From Chitinilyticum aquatile DSM 21506 (GTDB lineage: Bacteria > Pseudomonadota > Gammaproteobacteria > Burkholderiales > Chitinibacteraceae): 64,000 nt of DNA. Shown in pieces: positions 28,526 to 37,065 of this stretch. The translations under genes were made by a program, and so were the position numbers. Each line of letters begins with the position of its first letter. Position 1 is the stretch's first letter. A model generated the notes under the pieces. The model had not been told where the DNA came from and searched no databases. It was given only the letters and a program-made list of their open reading frames with translations. The stretch spans positions 62,001-126,000 of the forward strand of contig NZ_AUMS01000012.1 of the NCBI RefSeq assembly GCF_000430805.1, given 5' to 3'.

Positions 28526-29208
28526 TCGGTCCTGATCAGCTGGTAACCCTGCCGGTAGACGGTCTGGATGCACGAGCGGCCATCGGGCAGGGTGCCGAGT
28601 TTTTGACGAATGCTCGACAGGTGCACATCAATGCTGCGGTCAAAGCGCGCCAGCGGGCGGCCCAGCGCGAACTCCGACAACTCTTGTTTGCTGACCGGCC
28701 GGCCGGCGTGGCGTGCCAGTAGTTCGAGCAGGCTGAATTCGGTGCTGGTCAGTGCCAGTGGCCGGCCATCCCATTCGGCCTGGCGCTCTTCCGGGCGGAG
28801 AATCAGGGCGCCGATGACCAGCGTCTGCGGCGCTTCGCCGGATTGTGGTCGCGTGCGGCGCAGGATGGCGCGCAGCCGGGCGGCCAGCTCGCGCGGCTGG
28901 CAGGGTTTGGGCACATAGTCGTCCGCACCAAGCTCCAGCCCCAGGATGCGGTCCATGTCGTCGCCGCGCGCGGTGAGCATCAGCACCGGCACCGTGCTCT
29001 GCGCGCGGATGCGGCGCAGGGTTTCAATGCCGTTGAGCTGCGGCATCATCACATCGAGCACGATGATTTCATACTGCCCGCCGAGTGCTGCCTCTGCACC
29101 GCTGAGCCCGTCCGATGCGGTGCCGACGTGGAAGCCGTCACGGGCCAGATAATCCGCCAGCAGTCCGACCAGCGCGCTGTCGTCGTCAATGAGCAGGACC
29201 TTGTGCAT
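28522..29208 (-). CDS. cpxR: CpxR-like response regulator (OmpR family)
   Basis: 228 residues. The receiver domain has the acidic pair DDD at 8-10, phospho-acceptor Asp52 in VLDVMMP and Lys in DDYVPKP. The C-terminal winged helix contains FSLLELLARHAGRPVSKQELSE and SIDVHLSSIRQKLG. The receiver sequence (LLIDDDSALVGLLADYL, GIETLRRIR, MLTARGDDMDRILGLELGADDY) is close to CpxR. Two arrays of CpxR-type GTAAA boxes lie in the divergent promoter region, supporting autoregulation and control of the EF-hand gene. Confidence 0.88.
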   Translation of the reverse strand: MHKVLLIDDDSALVGLLADYLARDGFHVGTASDGLSGAEAALGGQYEIIVLDVMMPQLNGIETLRRIRAQSTVPVLMLTARGDDMDRILGLELGADDYVPKPCQPRELAARLRAILRRTRPQSGEAPQTLVIGALILRPEERQAEWDGRPLALTSTEFSLLELLARHAGRPVSKQELSEFALGRPLARFDRSIDVHLSSIRQKLGTLPDGRSCIQTVYRQGYQLIRTE

Positions 29209-29288
29209 GCTTTCCCTGTCGCCGTGGCAGAAATCAAAGGATGCATCATAAGCAATCGGCGTCGCGACATGTACGGCAAGCCGCCGGA

Positions 29289-29385
29289 TTTACACAGATT
29301 TACCCGGTGAAGACCTTCGGCACATTGCCATCAGCCCCAGCGAAGTGTGACGGGCTGGTCTTAACATGGTTTTACCCTGATTAAC
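29289..29385. promoter_or_regulatory. Two CpxR-type box arrays between cpxR and the EF-hand gene
   Basis: Read on the minus strand, 29289-29303 is GTAAA-N5-GTAAA, a perfect CpxR consensus. 29361-29385 is a triple array GTTAA-N5-GTAAA-N5-GTTAA with exact 5-nt spacers. The first is about 80 bp before the cpxR start; the second is about 100 bp before the EF-hand gene start. Confidence 0.8.
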
Positions 29386-29481
29386 ACAAATCGCCATCGA
29401 TTCTCCCGCGATCTGGTCGTTAACTTGATCAGTATTTCCTGCCCGCGCCGGGCGGGCATTTTTCGACGAGGAGAAGCAATC

Positions 29482-30171
29482 ATGAGTTCGCTTTCAATCA
29501 GCAGCATGCAGCGGCCCGATGCCAGCCAGATGGCGAGCAGGCTGTTTGGCAAGCTCGACAGCAAGAATCAGGGGTATATCGAGAAAAGCGACCTGGCTTC
29601 GGCATTCAGCCAGCTCGACAGCACGTCCGGCACCGACAGCGATAGTGTCGATGCGCTTTTCAGTACGCTGGATGGCGATGGTGACGGCAAGGTCACCGAA
29701 AGCGAAATGACGACCAGCATGAAAAAGCTGGCCGAAGAACTGGACAGCCAGTTCAACAGCATGCGCATGCAGGGCGGGATGGCAGGGGCACAGGGTATGC
29801 CGCCACCACCACCGCCGCAAAGCGGGCAGGGTGAAGACAGCGGATTCAGCAAGGACGAGCTGATGACCGCGCAGCTGGAAGAAATCGGCAGCACCGACAG
29901 CAAGCGCAGCGCGCTGATCAGCAACGTGGTCAGCAATTTCGACGAGGCTGATGCGGACGGGGATGGCAAGGTTACCGCGCAGGAAGCTATGGCTTTCGAT
30001 CAGAAAAGCAGCCAGAGCGCGACCAGCGGCACGGATGCAAGCAGCCTGAGCGCCAGCAGCGAAAGCAATTCGGCGCAGATGCTGATGAAGATCATGCAGC
30101 TCGCACAGGCTTATGGCCTGGGTGGGCAGCAGGACGACAGTACCAGCAGTTTGCTGAATGCCGTTGGCTGA
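29482..30171 (+). CDS. EF-hand calcium-binding protein
   Basis: 229 residues with clear EF-hand loops at 64-75 (DGDGDGKVTESE) and 157-168 (DADGDGKVTAQE), plus a decayed loop at 26-37 (DSKNQGYIEKSD). A proline run near 106-111 separates the halves and the C terminus is Ser/Gln-rich. There is no signal peptide. An excellent AGGAGAAG ribosome site supports the ATG at 29482. It is divergent from cpxRA, in the place cpxP holds in enterobacteria, and faces CpxR-type boxes. Binding of calcium is predicted from the loops; the biological role is unknown. Confidence 0.9.
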   Translation: MSSLSISSMQRPDASQMASRLFGKLDSKNQGYIEKSDLASAFSQLDSTSGTDSDSVDALFSTLDGDGDGKVTESEMTTSMKKLAEELDSQFNSMRMQGGMAGAQGMPPPPPPQSGQGEDSGFSKDELMTAQLEEIGSTDSKRSALISNVVSNFDEADADGDGKVTAQEAMAFDQKSSQSATSGTDASSLSASSESNSAQMLMKIMQLAQAYGLGGQQDDSTSSLLNAVG

Positions 30172-30190
30172 GCGCACTTGGTTTTATGGC

Positions 30191-30249
30191 GGGTATGGCC
30201 ACGCAGCCATTCATGTGTAATGGCTGTGGGCTGATACATTTGTATGTAT
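30191..30249 (+). repeat. 59-bp hairpin element, copy F
   Basis: The core CAGCCATT / AATGGCTG is followed by a tail ATACATTTGTATGTAT, which extends to a 22-nt near-palindrome (30231-30252). It lies between convergent EF-hand and srkA genes, 19 nt from the srkA stop. Confidence 0.8.
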
Positions 30250-30268
30250 CAGAAGGGCTGCCTACGGC

Positions 30269-31258
30269 CTAGTACATGCCGCCCGACCACAGTGGCGCTT
30301 CGTTCATGCGCTCGATCTGTTCGTGTAGCTGGCCGATGTGCTCCTGCCAGTAGGCGTGCGTGTTGAACCACGGAAAGGCAGTGGGGAAGGCCGGGTCGTC
30401 CCAGCGCCGTGCCAGCCAGGCCGCGTGGTGAATCATGCGCAGCGTGCGCAGCGCTTCCAGCAGGTGCAGCTCGCGCAGGTCGAAATCGCGGAAGGATTCG
30501 TAGCCGGCGAGCAGGTCGCCGAGTTTCTGGCTCATTTCCACCCGGTCGCCGCCCAGCAGCATCCACAGATCCTGCAGCGCCGGCCCCATGCAGCTGTCAT
30601 CCAGATCGACAAAATGCGGGCCGGCATCCGTCCACAGCAGATTGCCGGGATGGCAGTCGCCGTGCAGTCGCAGGGTTTGCGGATTGCCGGCGCGCTGCCA
30701 GCAGGCATCGATAACTGTAAAGCACTGGCCGGTTACCTGCCGGTAGGGTTGCTCCAGCTCCATTGGCAGCAGCTGGCTGGCAAGCACGGCAGCTTGCGAC
30801 CGGCACCCGAACTGCTCGCAATCCAGATTCAGGCGTTCGCGGTAGGCTTGCCGCCCGCCGACCAGATGGATGCGCGCCAGAAAGCGCCCCAGCCATTCCA
30901 GAATCGCCGGATCGTCGAATTCCGGCGTGCGCCCGCCCTGGCGGCGGAACAGCGCAAAGCGGAAGCCAGCATGGTCGAAAAGGGTTTCGCCATTGATCTG
31001 CAGTGGCGGCACGGCGGGGATTTCGTCGCTGGCCAGCTCCAGCGCAAACGCGTGTTCTTCCAGAATGGCTGCGGTAGACCAGCGACCCGGCCGGTAAAAC
31101 TTGGCAATCAGCGGCGGGCCGTCTTCCTGCCCCACCTGATACACACGGTTTTCAAAGCTGTTGAGCGCCAAGAGGCGCCCGTCGGTGAGCGAGCCGGTGC
31201 TGTCGATGGCGGCCAGCACCAGATCGGGGGTGAGTTGTTCGTACGGGTGTGCAGTCAT
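30269..31258 (-). CDS. srkA: Stress response kinase A (SrkA/YihE)
   Basis: A 329-residue APH/ChoK-fold Ser/Thr kinase. The catalytic loop is LRLHGDCHPGNLLW and the metal-binding motif is FVDLDDSCMGPALQDLWML, both matching YihE. The N-terminal NSFENRVYQVG and LIAKFYRPGRW (Lys of the nucleotide site) are also family-typical. In E. coli SrkA protects against stress-induced death and is linked to the Cpx regulon. Here the gene lies one gene away from cpxRA and converges on the EF-hand gene. Confidence 0.94.
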   Translation of the reverse strand: MTAHPYEQLTPDLVLAAIDSTGSLTDGRLLALNSFENRVYQVGQEDGPPLIAKFYRPGRWSTAAILEEHAFALELASDEIPAVPPLQINGETLFDHAGFRFALFRRQGGRTPEFDDPAILEWLGRFLARIHLVGGRQAYRERLNLDCEQFGCRSQAAVLASQLLPMELEQPYRQVTGQCFTVIDACWQRAGNPQTLRLHGDCHPGNLLWTDAGPHFVDLDDSCMGPALQDLWMLLGGDRVEMSQKLGDLLAGYESFRDFDLRELHLLEALRTLRMIHHAAWLARRWDDPAFPTAFPWFNTHAYWQEHIGQLHEQIERMNEAPLWSGGMY

Positions 31259-31276
31259 GGCTGCAGTGTACCGTGC

Positions 31277-31699
31277 AATTCCACAGGTGGCGTGGGCGGA
31301 TGTGTGGAGGGGCTGTGGATAGGCGCTTTAAGTATCTGAGTTGGCTGGGCTATTTGTCGCTGATTAAAAAATGGGCGACAAACAAGTTTAGTACACAGCC
31401 AGCGTGAGCGAAAGTGTGAGTGCCTTGTGGATAAGCATGACTGGTGGCTGATTCATAAGGAAAAACGGATGCTGACTAAAAAAGTGGCAGTTTTCCGGTG
31501 AAACGGGCGCAGCCGTTTTCATTCACAACCCGCGTGGAAAGTGGTGTGAGTGGCCTGTGGAAAAGGCCGCTAAGCTGCTGGGCTGTAAGGATATTCTTTT
31601 GCTGCCTGTTTTTTGGGCGCGCTGGCGCTGGTGATATTTAACTGAATGATTTGGCAGAAAAAAATAGAATGGACGTGCTGGCGGGGCCACTGTGGAAAA
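31277..31699. other. Intergenic region with repeated DnaA-box-like motifs
   Basis: The 551-bp gap before pepD has no convincing gene. It carries TGTGGATAG (31314), a perfect DnaA box TGTGGATAA (31426-31434, TTATCCACA on the other strand) and two TGTGGAAAA (31556, 31691), all in one orientation and 112-135 bp apart. Two of them share a longer context GTGTGAGTG-S-C-Y-TGTGGA (31414 and 31544). AT-rich tracts lie between. No replication gene is near. Confidence 0.5.
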
Positions 31700-31809
31700 G
31701 CCCCGGTCGTTCTGCAGCCCCGGCTCTAGGGGTTAATGGCAAGCGACGGCACTGTGGCTTTGCCGCAGAATCAGCGTGAAATAATGCCCTTACTGTTTGC
31801 AAGGCCCTG

Positions 31810-33321
31810 ATGATGAGTCGTGAACTGCTCTCCCAACTGAATCCCGCGCTGCTCTGGCAGCACTTTGCCACCCTGTGTGCATTCCCGCGTCCGTCGCGGC
31901 ACGAAGCAGCCCTGCGCCGGCACATCGGCGACTGGGCGCGACAGCGGGGGTTGGCGGTTGAGCAGGATGACATCGGCAACCTGCTGATCCGCAAGCCCGC
32001 CACGCCGGGCATGGAAGATCGTGCCGGCATCGTGCTGCAGGGCCATCTGGACATGGTCGCCCAGATAAACGAAGGCACCACGCACAATTTCCACACCGAC
32101 CCGATCGTGCCGCGCATCGAAAATGGCTGGGTTTACGCCACCGGCACGACATTGGGGGCTGATAATGGCATCGGCGTCGCCGCCGCGCTGGCGGTGCTGG
32201 AGGACGACACCCTGCGGCACGGCCCGCTGGAAGTGCTGCTGACCGTCGACGAGGAAGCCGGCATGAGCGGCGCGCGCGCGCTGAAAGCCGGCTGGCTCAA
32301 GGGCGAATTGCTGCTGAATCTCGATACCGAGGACTGGGGCGAGTTCTACCTGGGCTGCGCCGGCGGCGTCGATGCCGTGCTGCAGCGCAACCTCATCAGC
32401 CAGCCGATGCCATCCGGCTACCAGGCGGTCGAATTTGTCGTACAGGGCCTGCGCGGCGGGCATTCCGGCGTGGACATCCACCTGGAGCGCGGCAACGCGA
32501 TCCAGCTGCTGGCCCGCGTGCTGCAGGCCGCCGACGAGCGTTACGGCGCGCGGCTGATCGAGCTGCGAGGCGGCACGCTCAGGAATGCGCTGCCGCGTGA
32601 AGCCTTTGCGCTGCTGGCGGTGCCGGCCTGCGACGTGCCGCTGCTTTCCGCACTGGTGGCTGAATACACGGCGATATTCCGCGCGGAACTGGCGGGCGTG
32701 GACGAAGGCATCGAGCTGATCGTGCGGCCGGCGATTGCCACGATTGCGCTGTCGGCCACCGATTCGCGCCTGGTACTCAATCTGCTGCAGGCACTGCCGC
32801 ACGGCATCCGCCGCTGGAGCCGCGCGGTGCCGGGCGTGGTGGAAACTTCGAACAACCTTGGCGTCGTGAAGGTCGAGGCCAAGAAACTGCACATCGACCT
32901 GATGGTGCGTTCGCTGACCGACACCGGCATGCACGAGCTGGCCGGCAGCATTGCCGCCATCGCGCGGCTTACCGGCTGCAGCTGCGAGCTGCAGGGTGAG
33001 TATCCGGGCTGGGCGCCGAAACCGGAATCGCGCGCGCTGGCGCTGCTGCAGAACGTCTACCGCGCCCGCTATGGTGCTGACGCCGCCGTGAAGGTGATTC
33101 ACGCCGGGCTCGAGTGCGGGCTGATCGGCGCTGCCTACCCGCAGCTGGAAATGGTGTCCTTCGGGCCGACCATCCGCGGCGCGCATTCGCCCGACGAAGG
33201 CGTCGAAATTGCCAGTGTTGGCAGCTTCTGGGAGCTGCTCGCAGCCGCCTTGGCGGCCGTGCCACCCGCTTCTGCGCCGGGTTCTGACCAGAAAGAGGGG
33301 TATGTGTCTGTAGCCATTTAA
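31810..33321 (+). CDS. pepD: Cytosol non-specific dipeptidase (aminoacyl-histidine dipeptidase)
   Basis: A 503-residue M20-family metallopeptidase. Zinc-site segments are VLQGHLDMV, TLGADNGIGVA (bridging Asp), TVDEEAGMSGA (catalytic Glu, metal Glu) and NLDTEDWGEF. GLRGGHSGVDI and AGLECGLIG complete the PepD pattern. It cleaves Xaa-His and other dipeptides. It is slightly longer than the enterobacterial enzyme (about 485); the last eight or so residues (GYVSVAI) and the stop are encoded by repeat element G. A second ATG directly follows the first. Confidence 0.95.
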   Translation: MMSRELLSQLNPALLWQHFATLCAFPRPSRHEAALRRHIGDWARQRGLAVEQDDIGNLLIRKPATPGMEDRAGIVLQGHLDMVAQINEGTTHNFHTDPIVPRIENGWVYATGTTLGADNGIGVAAALAVLEDDTLRHGPLEVLLTVDEEAGMSGARALKAGWLKGELLLNLDTEDWGEFYLGCAGGVDAVLQRNLISQPMPSGYQAVEFVVQGLRGGHSGVDIHLERGNAIQLLARVLQAADERYGARLIELRGGTLRNALPREAFALLAVPACDVPLLSALVAEYTAIFRAELAGVDEGIELIVRPAIATIALSATDSRLVLNLLQALPHGIRRWSRAVPGVVETSNNLGVVKVEAKKLHIDLMVRSLTDTGMHELAGSIAAIARLTGCSCELQGEYPGWAPKPESRALALLQNVYRARYGADAAVKVIHAGLECGLIGAAYPQLEMVSFGPTIRGAHSPDEGVEIASVGSFWELLAAALAAVPPASAPGSDQKEGYVSVAI

Positions 33322-33356
33322 TATAAATGGCTGTATGAATATACATTGCAATGTAT
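33298..33356 (+). repeat. 59-bp hairpin element, copy G
   Basis: The stem is TGTAGCCATTT/AAATGGCTG and the tail ATACATTGCAATGTAT (33341-33356) is a perfect 16-nt palindrome. The left arm lies inside the pepD reading frame and supplies its stop codon. It is the only copy whose tail does not face the 3' end of a gene. Confidence 0.85.
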
Positions 33357-33358
33357 AA

Positions 33359-33383
33359 AGGGCTGCCAGTGGCAGCCCTTTTT
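33359..33383 (+). terminator. Rho-independent terminator after pepD
   Basis: An 8-bp stem GGGCTGCC / GGCAGCCC with a 3-nt loop is followed by TTTTT. It lies directly after element G, 38 bp past the pepD stop. Confidence 0.9.
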
Positions 33384-33635
33384 GCATCTGCGCTGCGTAT
33401 TGCTGGTGGCATTTTTTACAATGCTGCCGGGTTGCTGCGGCAAGCCCCCTGCGTTTTTCCGCTGCAAGCGGGAAAACGCATGAGGTTGCTGGCAAATCAC
33501 TGATTTTTATGTGAGTTTCATGCGCTCGACATGGCCGGAATGCCGCTGCTGGCACTGCAAACCGCCCCTCGAAATGCCCTTATTATAATTGTGGGAAATT
33601 GCAAGTTTTAATTTGATAATTTATGATCTTCCTCA

Positions 33636-33657
33636 AATTTCAATAATTCCTGAAATT
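33636..33657. promoter_or_regulatory. Inverted repeat upstream of the GbsR-type gene
   Basis: AATTTCA-N8-TGAAATT ends 10 bp before the start codon, inside an AT-rich promoter region (33322-33667, otherwise without a gene). It could be an autoregulatory operator. Inference from position and symmetry only. Confidence 0.5.
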
Positions 33658-33667
33658 AGAGGAAGTC

Positions 33668-34237
33668 ATGAACCTGCCACCACTGGTCCAGTCCTTTGTC
33701 CTGCACTTCGGTGAAATGGGCAGCCGCTGGGGTATCAACCGCACTGTCGGCCAGATGTACGCGCTGCTGTATGTCAGCGAAAAGCCGCTCAATGCCGACG
33801 AAATGGCCGAGGCGCTGGGTTTCAGCCGTTCCAACATCAGCATGGGCCTGAAGGAGCTGCAGTCCTGGCGGCTGGTGCGGCTGCAGCACATGCCGGGCGA
33901 CCGCCGCGAATACTATTCGACGCCGGATGACGTCTGGGCGATTTTCAAGACACTGGCCGAAGAGCGCCAGAAGCGCGAAGTCGAGCCGACGCTGACGATG
34001 CTGCGCGAGGCGCTGCTGGAGTCGCCCGCCAGCGAGGCCGAGCGCCACGCCCAGGCGCGCATGGGCGAGATGTATACGCTGATCGATCTGGTGACAAGCT
34101 GGTTCGGCGACATCCAGCGCCTTGACGTGGAAACGCTGCAAAAGCTGATGAAGCTGGGTGCGCAGGTGCAGAAAATTCTCGAGTTCAAACAGAAGCTCAC
34201 TGCCTTTACCCGCAGTGAAGAGGAAAAGGGGGCGTGA
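33668..34237 (+). CDS. GbsR/MarR-type transcriptional regulator
   Basis: 189 residues with a winged helix-turn-helix at about 20-90 (LNADEMAEALGFSRSNISMGLKELQSWRLVRL, DRREYYSTPDDVWAIF), the GbsR-like subgroup of MarR proteins. The C-terminal helices (EFKQKLTAFTRSEEE) probably dimerise. The stop overlaps the start region of the oxidase subunit I gene, so it is the first gene of a cioAB-type operon and likely controls it. The ligand is unknown. Confidence 0.88.
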   Translation: MNLPPLVQSFVLHFGEMGSRWGINRTVGQMYALLYVSEKPLNADEMAEALGFSRSNISMGLKELQSWRLVRLQHMPGDRREYYSTPDDVWAIFKTLAEERQKREVEPTLTMLREALLESPASEAERHAQARMGEMYTLIDLVTSWFGDIQRLDVETLQKLMKLGAQVQKILEFKQKLTAFTRSEEEKGA

Positions 34238-34239
34238 CG

Positions 34240-35565
34240 ATGGATGCCTTTGCCGATCCGGTGATTCTGGCGCGCATCCAGTTTGCCGCCAACATCACCT
34301 TCCACATTCTCTTTCCCACCATCAGCATCGCGATGGGCTGGGTGCTGCTGTTCTTCAAATTGCGCTTCAACGCCACCGGCGATGCCAAGTGGCAGCAGGC
34401 CTATGCCTTCTGGGTGAAGGTGTTTGCGCTGACCTTTGCGCTGGGCGTGGTCAGCGGCATCACCATGAGCTTCCAGTTCGGCACCAACTGGCCGGGCTTC
34501 ATGATGACGGTCGGCAATATCGCCGGCCCCTTGCTGGCCTATGAAGTGCTCACCGCGTTCTTTCTCGAGGCGACCTTCCTCGGCATCATGCTGTTCGGCC
34601 AGCAGCGCGTGAGCAACCGCGTGCACACGCTGGCCACGCTGCTGGTGGCGGGGGGCACCACCGCATCGGCATTCTGGATCATCGTGCTCAATTCCTGGAT
34701 GCAGACGCCGGCCGGCTTCGAGATGATCAACGGCCAGGCGCATGTGACCGACTGGCTGGCGGTGATCTTCAACCCGTCGATGCCTTACCGGCTCAGTCAC
34801 ATGCTGCTGGCCTCCGGCCTCACCGTTGCCTTTCTGGTGGCGGGTGTGTCGGCGTATCGCTGGCTGCGCGGTGACCGTCAGCCGGCAGTTGAAGCAGCGC
34901 TGCGTACCGGCGTCGTGCTGGCGGCGGTGCTCATTCCGCTGCAGATCTGGCTGGGTGACATGCACGGGCTCAATACGCTCAAGCACCAGCCGGCGAAAAT
35001 CGCCGCCATCGAAGGCATCTGGGAAACCGGGCGCGGCATTCCGCTGGAGCTGTTTGCGCTGCCGAACGAAACCACCCGCAGCAACGATTACGCGATCAGC
35101 GTACCGAAGCTCGCCAGCCTGATTCTCACGCACGATTTGAATGGCGAGCTGCAGGGGCTGAACGAGTTTGTCGGTGAACACCCTCCTGTGGCCAAGGTGT
35201 TCTGGAGCTTCCGCGTAATGGTGGGCGTAGGCATGCTGATGCTGCTGACGAGCTGGCTGGCCGCCTGGCAACTGTGGCGGCGCGGCGCGCTGGCACCGCT
35301 ACTGGCGAAAGGCCTGGTGGCAATGACCTTCAGCGGCTGGGTAGCGACGGTTGCCGGCTGGTACGTGACCGAAATCGGTCGCCAGCCCTGGCTGGTGCAC
35401 GGCGTGCTGAAAACCGCTGATGCGGCATCGAGCGTACCGGGCGGCATGATTGCCAGCACGCTGGCGATGTATCTGCTGCTCTACGCCTTCCTGCTGGCGG
35501 CGTACGTGTCGGTGGTGTTTTATCTGGCGAAGAAGGCCGGCCAGGCTGGCAAGGAGCACGCATGA
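34240..35565 (+). CDS. cioA: Cytochrome bd-type (cyanide-insensitive) quinol oxidase subunit I
   Basis: 441 residues and about nine membrane segments. The high-spin haem His lies in ITFHILFPTISIAMGW. The quinol-site region and AGWYVTEIGRQPWLVHG match bd oxidases. The protein is about 80 residues shorter than E. coli CydA, because the Q-loop is short, as in CIO-type enzymes. The ATG at 34240 has AAGGGGG 7 nt upstream; a GTG two codons earlier overlaps the regulator stop and is an alternative. Confidence 0.93.
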   Translation: MDAFADPVILARIQFAANITFHILFPTISIAMGWVLLFFKLRFNATGDAKWQQAYAFWVKVFALTFALGVVSGITMSFQFGTNWPGFMMTVGNIAGPLLAYEVLTAFFLEATFLGIMLFGQQRVSNRVHTLATLLVAGGTTASAFWIIVLNSWMQTPAGFEMINGQAHVTDWLAVIFNPSMPYRLSHMLLASGLTVAFLVAGVSAYRWLRGDRQPAVEAALRTGVVLAAVLIPLQIWLGDMHGLNTLKHQPAKIAAIEGIWETGRGIPLELFALPNETTRSNDYAISVPKLASLILTHDLNGELQGLNEFVGEHPPVAKVFWSFRVMVGVGMLMLLTSWLAAWQLWRRGALAPLLAKGLVAMTFSGWVATVAGWYVTEIGRQPWLVHGVLKTADAASSVPGGMIASTLAMYLLLYAFLLAAYVSVVFYLAKKAGQAGKEHA

Positions 35566-36578
35566 TGGATTATGCATACTGGTTTCCGGTGATTTTCGCC
35601 GGCTTGATGGCAGTGGCGATGTTCGCCTACGTGGTGCTCGATGGCTATGACCTTGGTGTCGGGATGCTGCTGGCGCTGACGCCGGAGCGCACTGAAAAAG
35701 ACATGATGATCGCCTCGATCGGCCCCTTCTGGGACGCGAACGAAACCTGGCTGGTGCTGGGCGTCGGGTTGCTGCTGGTGGCGTTTCCGCAGGCGCACGG
35801 CATCATTCTCGGCGCGCTCTATCTGCCGGTGGCGTTGCTGCTGTGCGGGCTGATCCTGCGCGGAGTGGCCTTCGATTTCCGCGTGAAGGCGCAAGCGCAC
35901 CATCAGCCGCTGTGGAACACGTTGTTCTTTGTCGGCTCGCTGCTGGCAACCTTGGCGCAGGGGCTGATGATCGGGCGCTACCTCACCGGCTTTGCCCCGG
36001 GTGCTGCCGCCTGGAGCTTTGCCGTGCTCACGTCGCTCAGTCTCGTCGCCGCCTATGCCTTGCTCGGTGCGGGCTGGCTGATCATGAAAACGGAAGGGCG
36101 GCTACAGGAGAAAGCCTACGGCTGGGCGCGGCACAGCGTGGCTGTTGCCGCCCTGGCCGTGCTGCTGGTATCGGTGGCCACGCCGTGGGTCAGCGAGCGG
36201 GTATTCGCGCTGTGGTTCTCTCTGCCGAATTTCTTCCTGCTGGCGCCGGTGCCGCTGATGACGCTGGGGCTCTTTGTGCTGATTGCGCTGGCGCTGCCAA
36301 GGCTGGCCGCGCGCCGCGCCGCCGGCAACGACAACTTCTGCTGGCTGCCCTTTGCGGCAACCGTAGCGATCGTGCTGCTGGCGTTTTTCGGGCTGGCGTT
36401 CAGCGTATTCCCCTACATCGTGATTGACCGCCTCACCATCTGGCAGGCCGCCAGCAGTACCGAGGCGCTGGGCGTGATGCTGGCCGGTGCGGCCATCGTC
36501 TTGCCAACGATTTTTGCCTACACCTTCTTTGCCTACCGCGTCTTCCGCGGCAAGGCGACGCAGCTGCGCTACGACTGA
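35562..36578 (+). CDS. cioB: Cytochrome bd-type quinol oxidase subunit II
   Basis: 338 residues, integral membrane. It shows the subunit II signatures VVLDGYDLGVGMLL, GPFWDANETWLVLGVG and RGVAFDFR. The ATG overlaps the subunit I stop (ATGA). With cioA it forms a terminal oxidase that reduces oxygen with quinol and does not pump protons. No cydX-like small gene is evident downstream. Confidence 0.94.
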   Translation: MMDYAYWFPVIFAGLMAVAMFAYVVLDGYDLGVGMLLALTPERTEKDMMIASIGPFWDANETWLVLGVGLLLVAFPQAHGIILGALYLPVALLLCGLILRGVAFDFRVKAQAHHQPLWNTLFFVGSLLATLAQGLMIGRYLTGFAPGAAAWSFAVLTSLSLVAAYALLGAGWLIMKTEGRLQEKAYGWARHSVAVAALAVLLVSVATPWVSERVFALWFSLPNFFLLAPVPLMTLGLFVLIALALPRLAARRAAGNDNFCWLPFAATVAIVLLAFFGLAFSVFPYIVIDRLTIWQAASSTEALGVMLAGAAIVLPTIFAYTFFAYRVFRGKATQLRYD

Positions 36579-36664
36579 GAGCGACTGGCAGGGGCCGGTC
36601 AGGCTCCTGCGCTTGGCCGATGCTGCAATCGGATCGGGGTGTCAGGCATGTCGGTTGCCTATCA

Positions 36665-36723
36665 ATGTATAAGCCCGCAGCCTTTTCTTCTGAAAGGCTG
36701 CGGGCTTATGGGTGTTGGGGTAT
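36665..36723 (+). repeat. 59-bp hairpin element, copy H
   Basis: A GC-rich variant of the stem: ATAAGCCCGCAGCC pairs with GGCTGCGGGCTTAT without mismatch. The left end is ATGTAT instead of GGGTAT; the tail ends GTAT at 36723, 24 nt from the stop of the SMR gene. Convergent gene pair. Confidence 0.75.
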
Positions 36724-36747
36724 TGAGCTTATTCCCGGCTGGCAGGC

Positions 36748-37065
36748 TCAGCTCGCCAGCTTCAGCCCGGTCACGCCCAGCACGATCAGCGCCAGGCATG
36801 CAATGCGCGCGCTGCTCATCGGGTCGCCAAACCAGATGATGCCGCCAATGGTCACGCCAATGGCGCCGAGCCCCGTCCAGATCGCATACGCGGTGCCGGC
36901 CGGAATGTCGCGCATCGCCCACGACAAGAGGCCCATATTGAGAAAGGAAAGCAGCACCGAACCCAGCATCAGCCAGCGGTTGGGATAGAGCTGCACCAGC
37001 TTGAGCGACAGCGCCCAGATGATTTCGGTAACGACGGCAAGGGAAAGAATGAGCCAGCCCTGCAT
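36748..37065 (-). CDS. SMR-family exporter, Gdx/SugE-like
   Basis: 105 residues, four membrane segments. The essential Glu14 is in TM1 (VVTEIIWALSLK), and WTGLGAIGVTIGGIIWFGD is the Gdx/SugE signature rather than that of EmrE. Gdx proteins export guanidinium in exchange for protons; this substrate is inferred. The ATG at 37065 follows AGGAGA. I looked for a guanidine riboswitch upstream and found only one GC-rich hairpin (about 37101-37128), with no recognisable aptamer. Confidence 0.88.
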   Translation of the reverse strand: MQGWLILSLAVVTEIIWALSLKLVQLYPNRWLMLGSVLLSFLNMGLLSWAMRDIPAGTAYAIWTGLGAIGVTIGGIIWFGDPMSSARIACLALIVLGVTGLKLAS

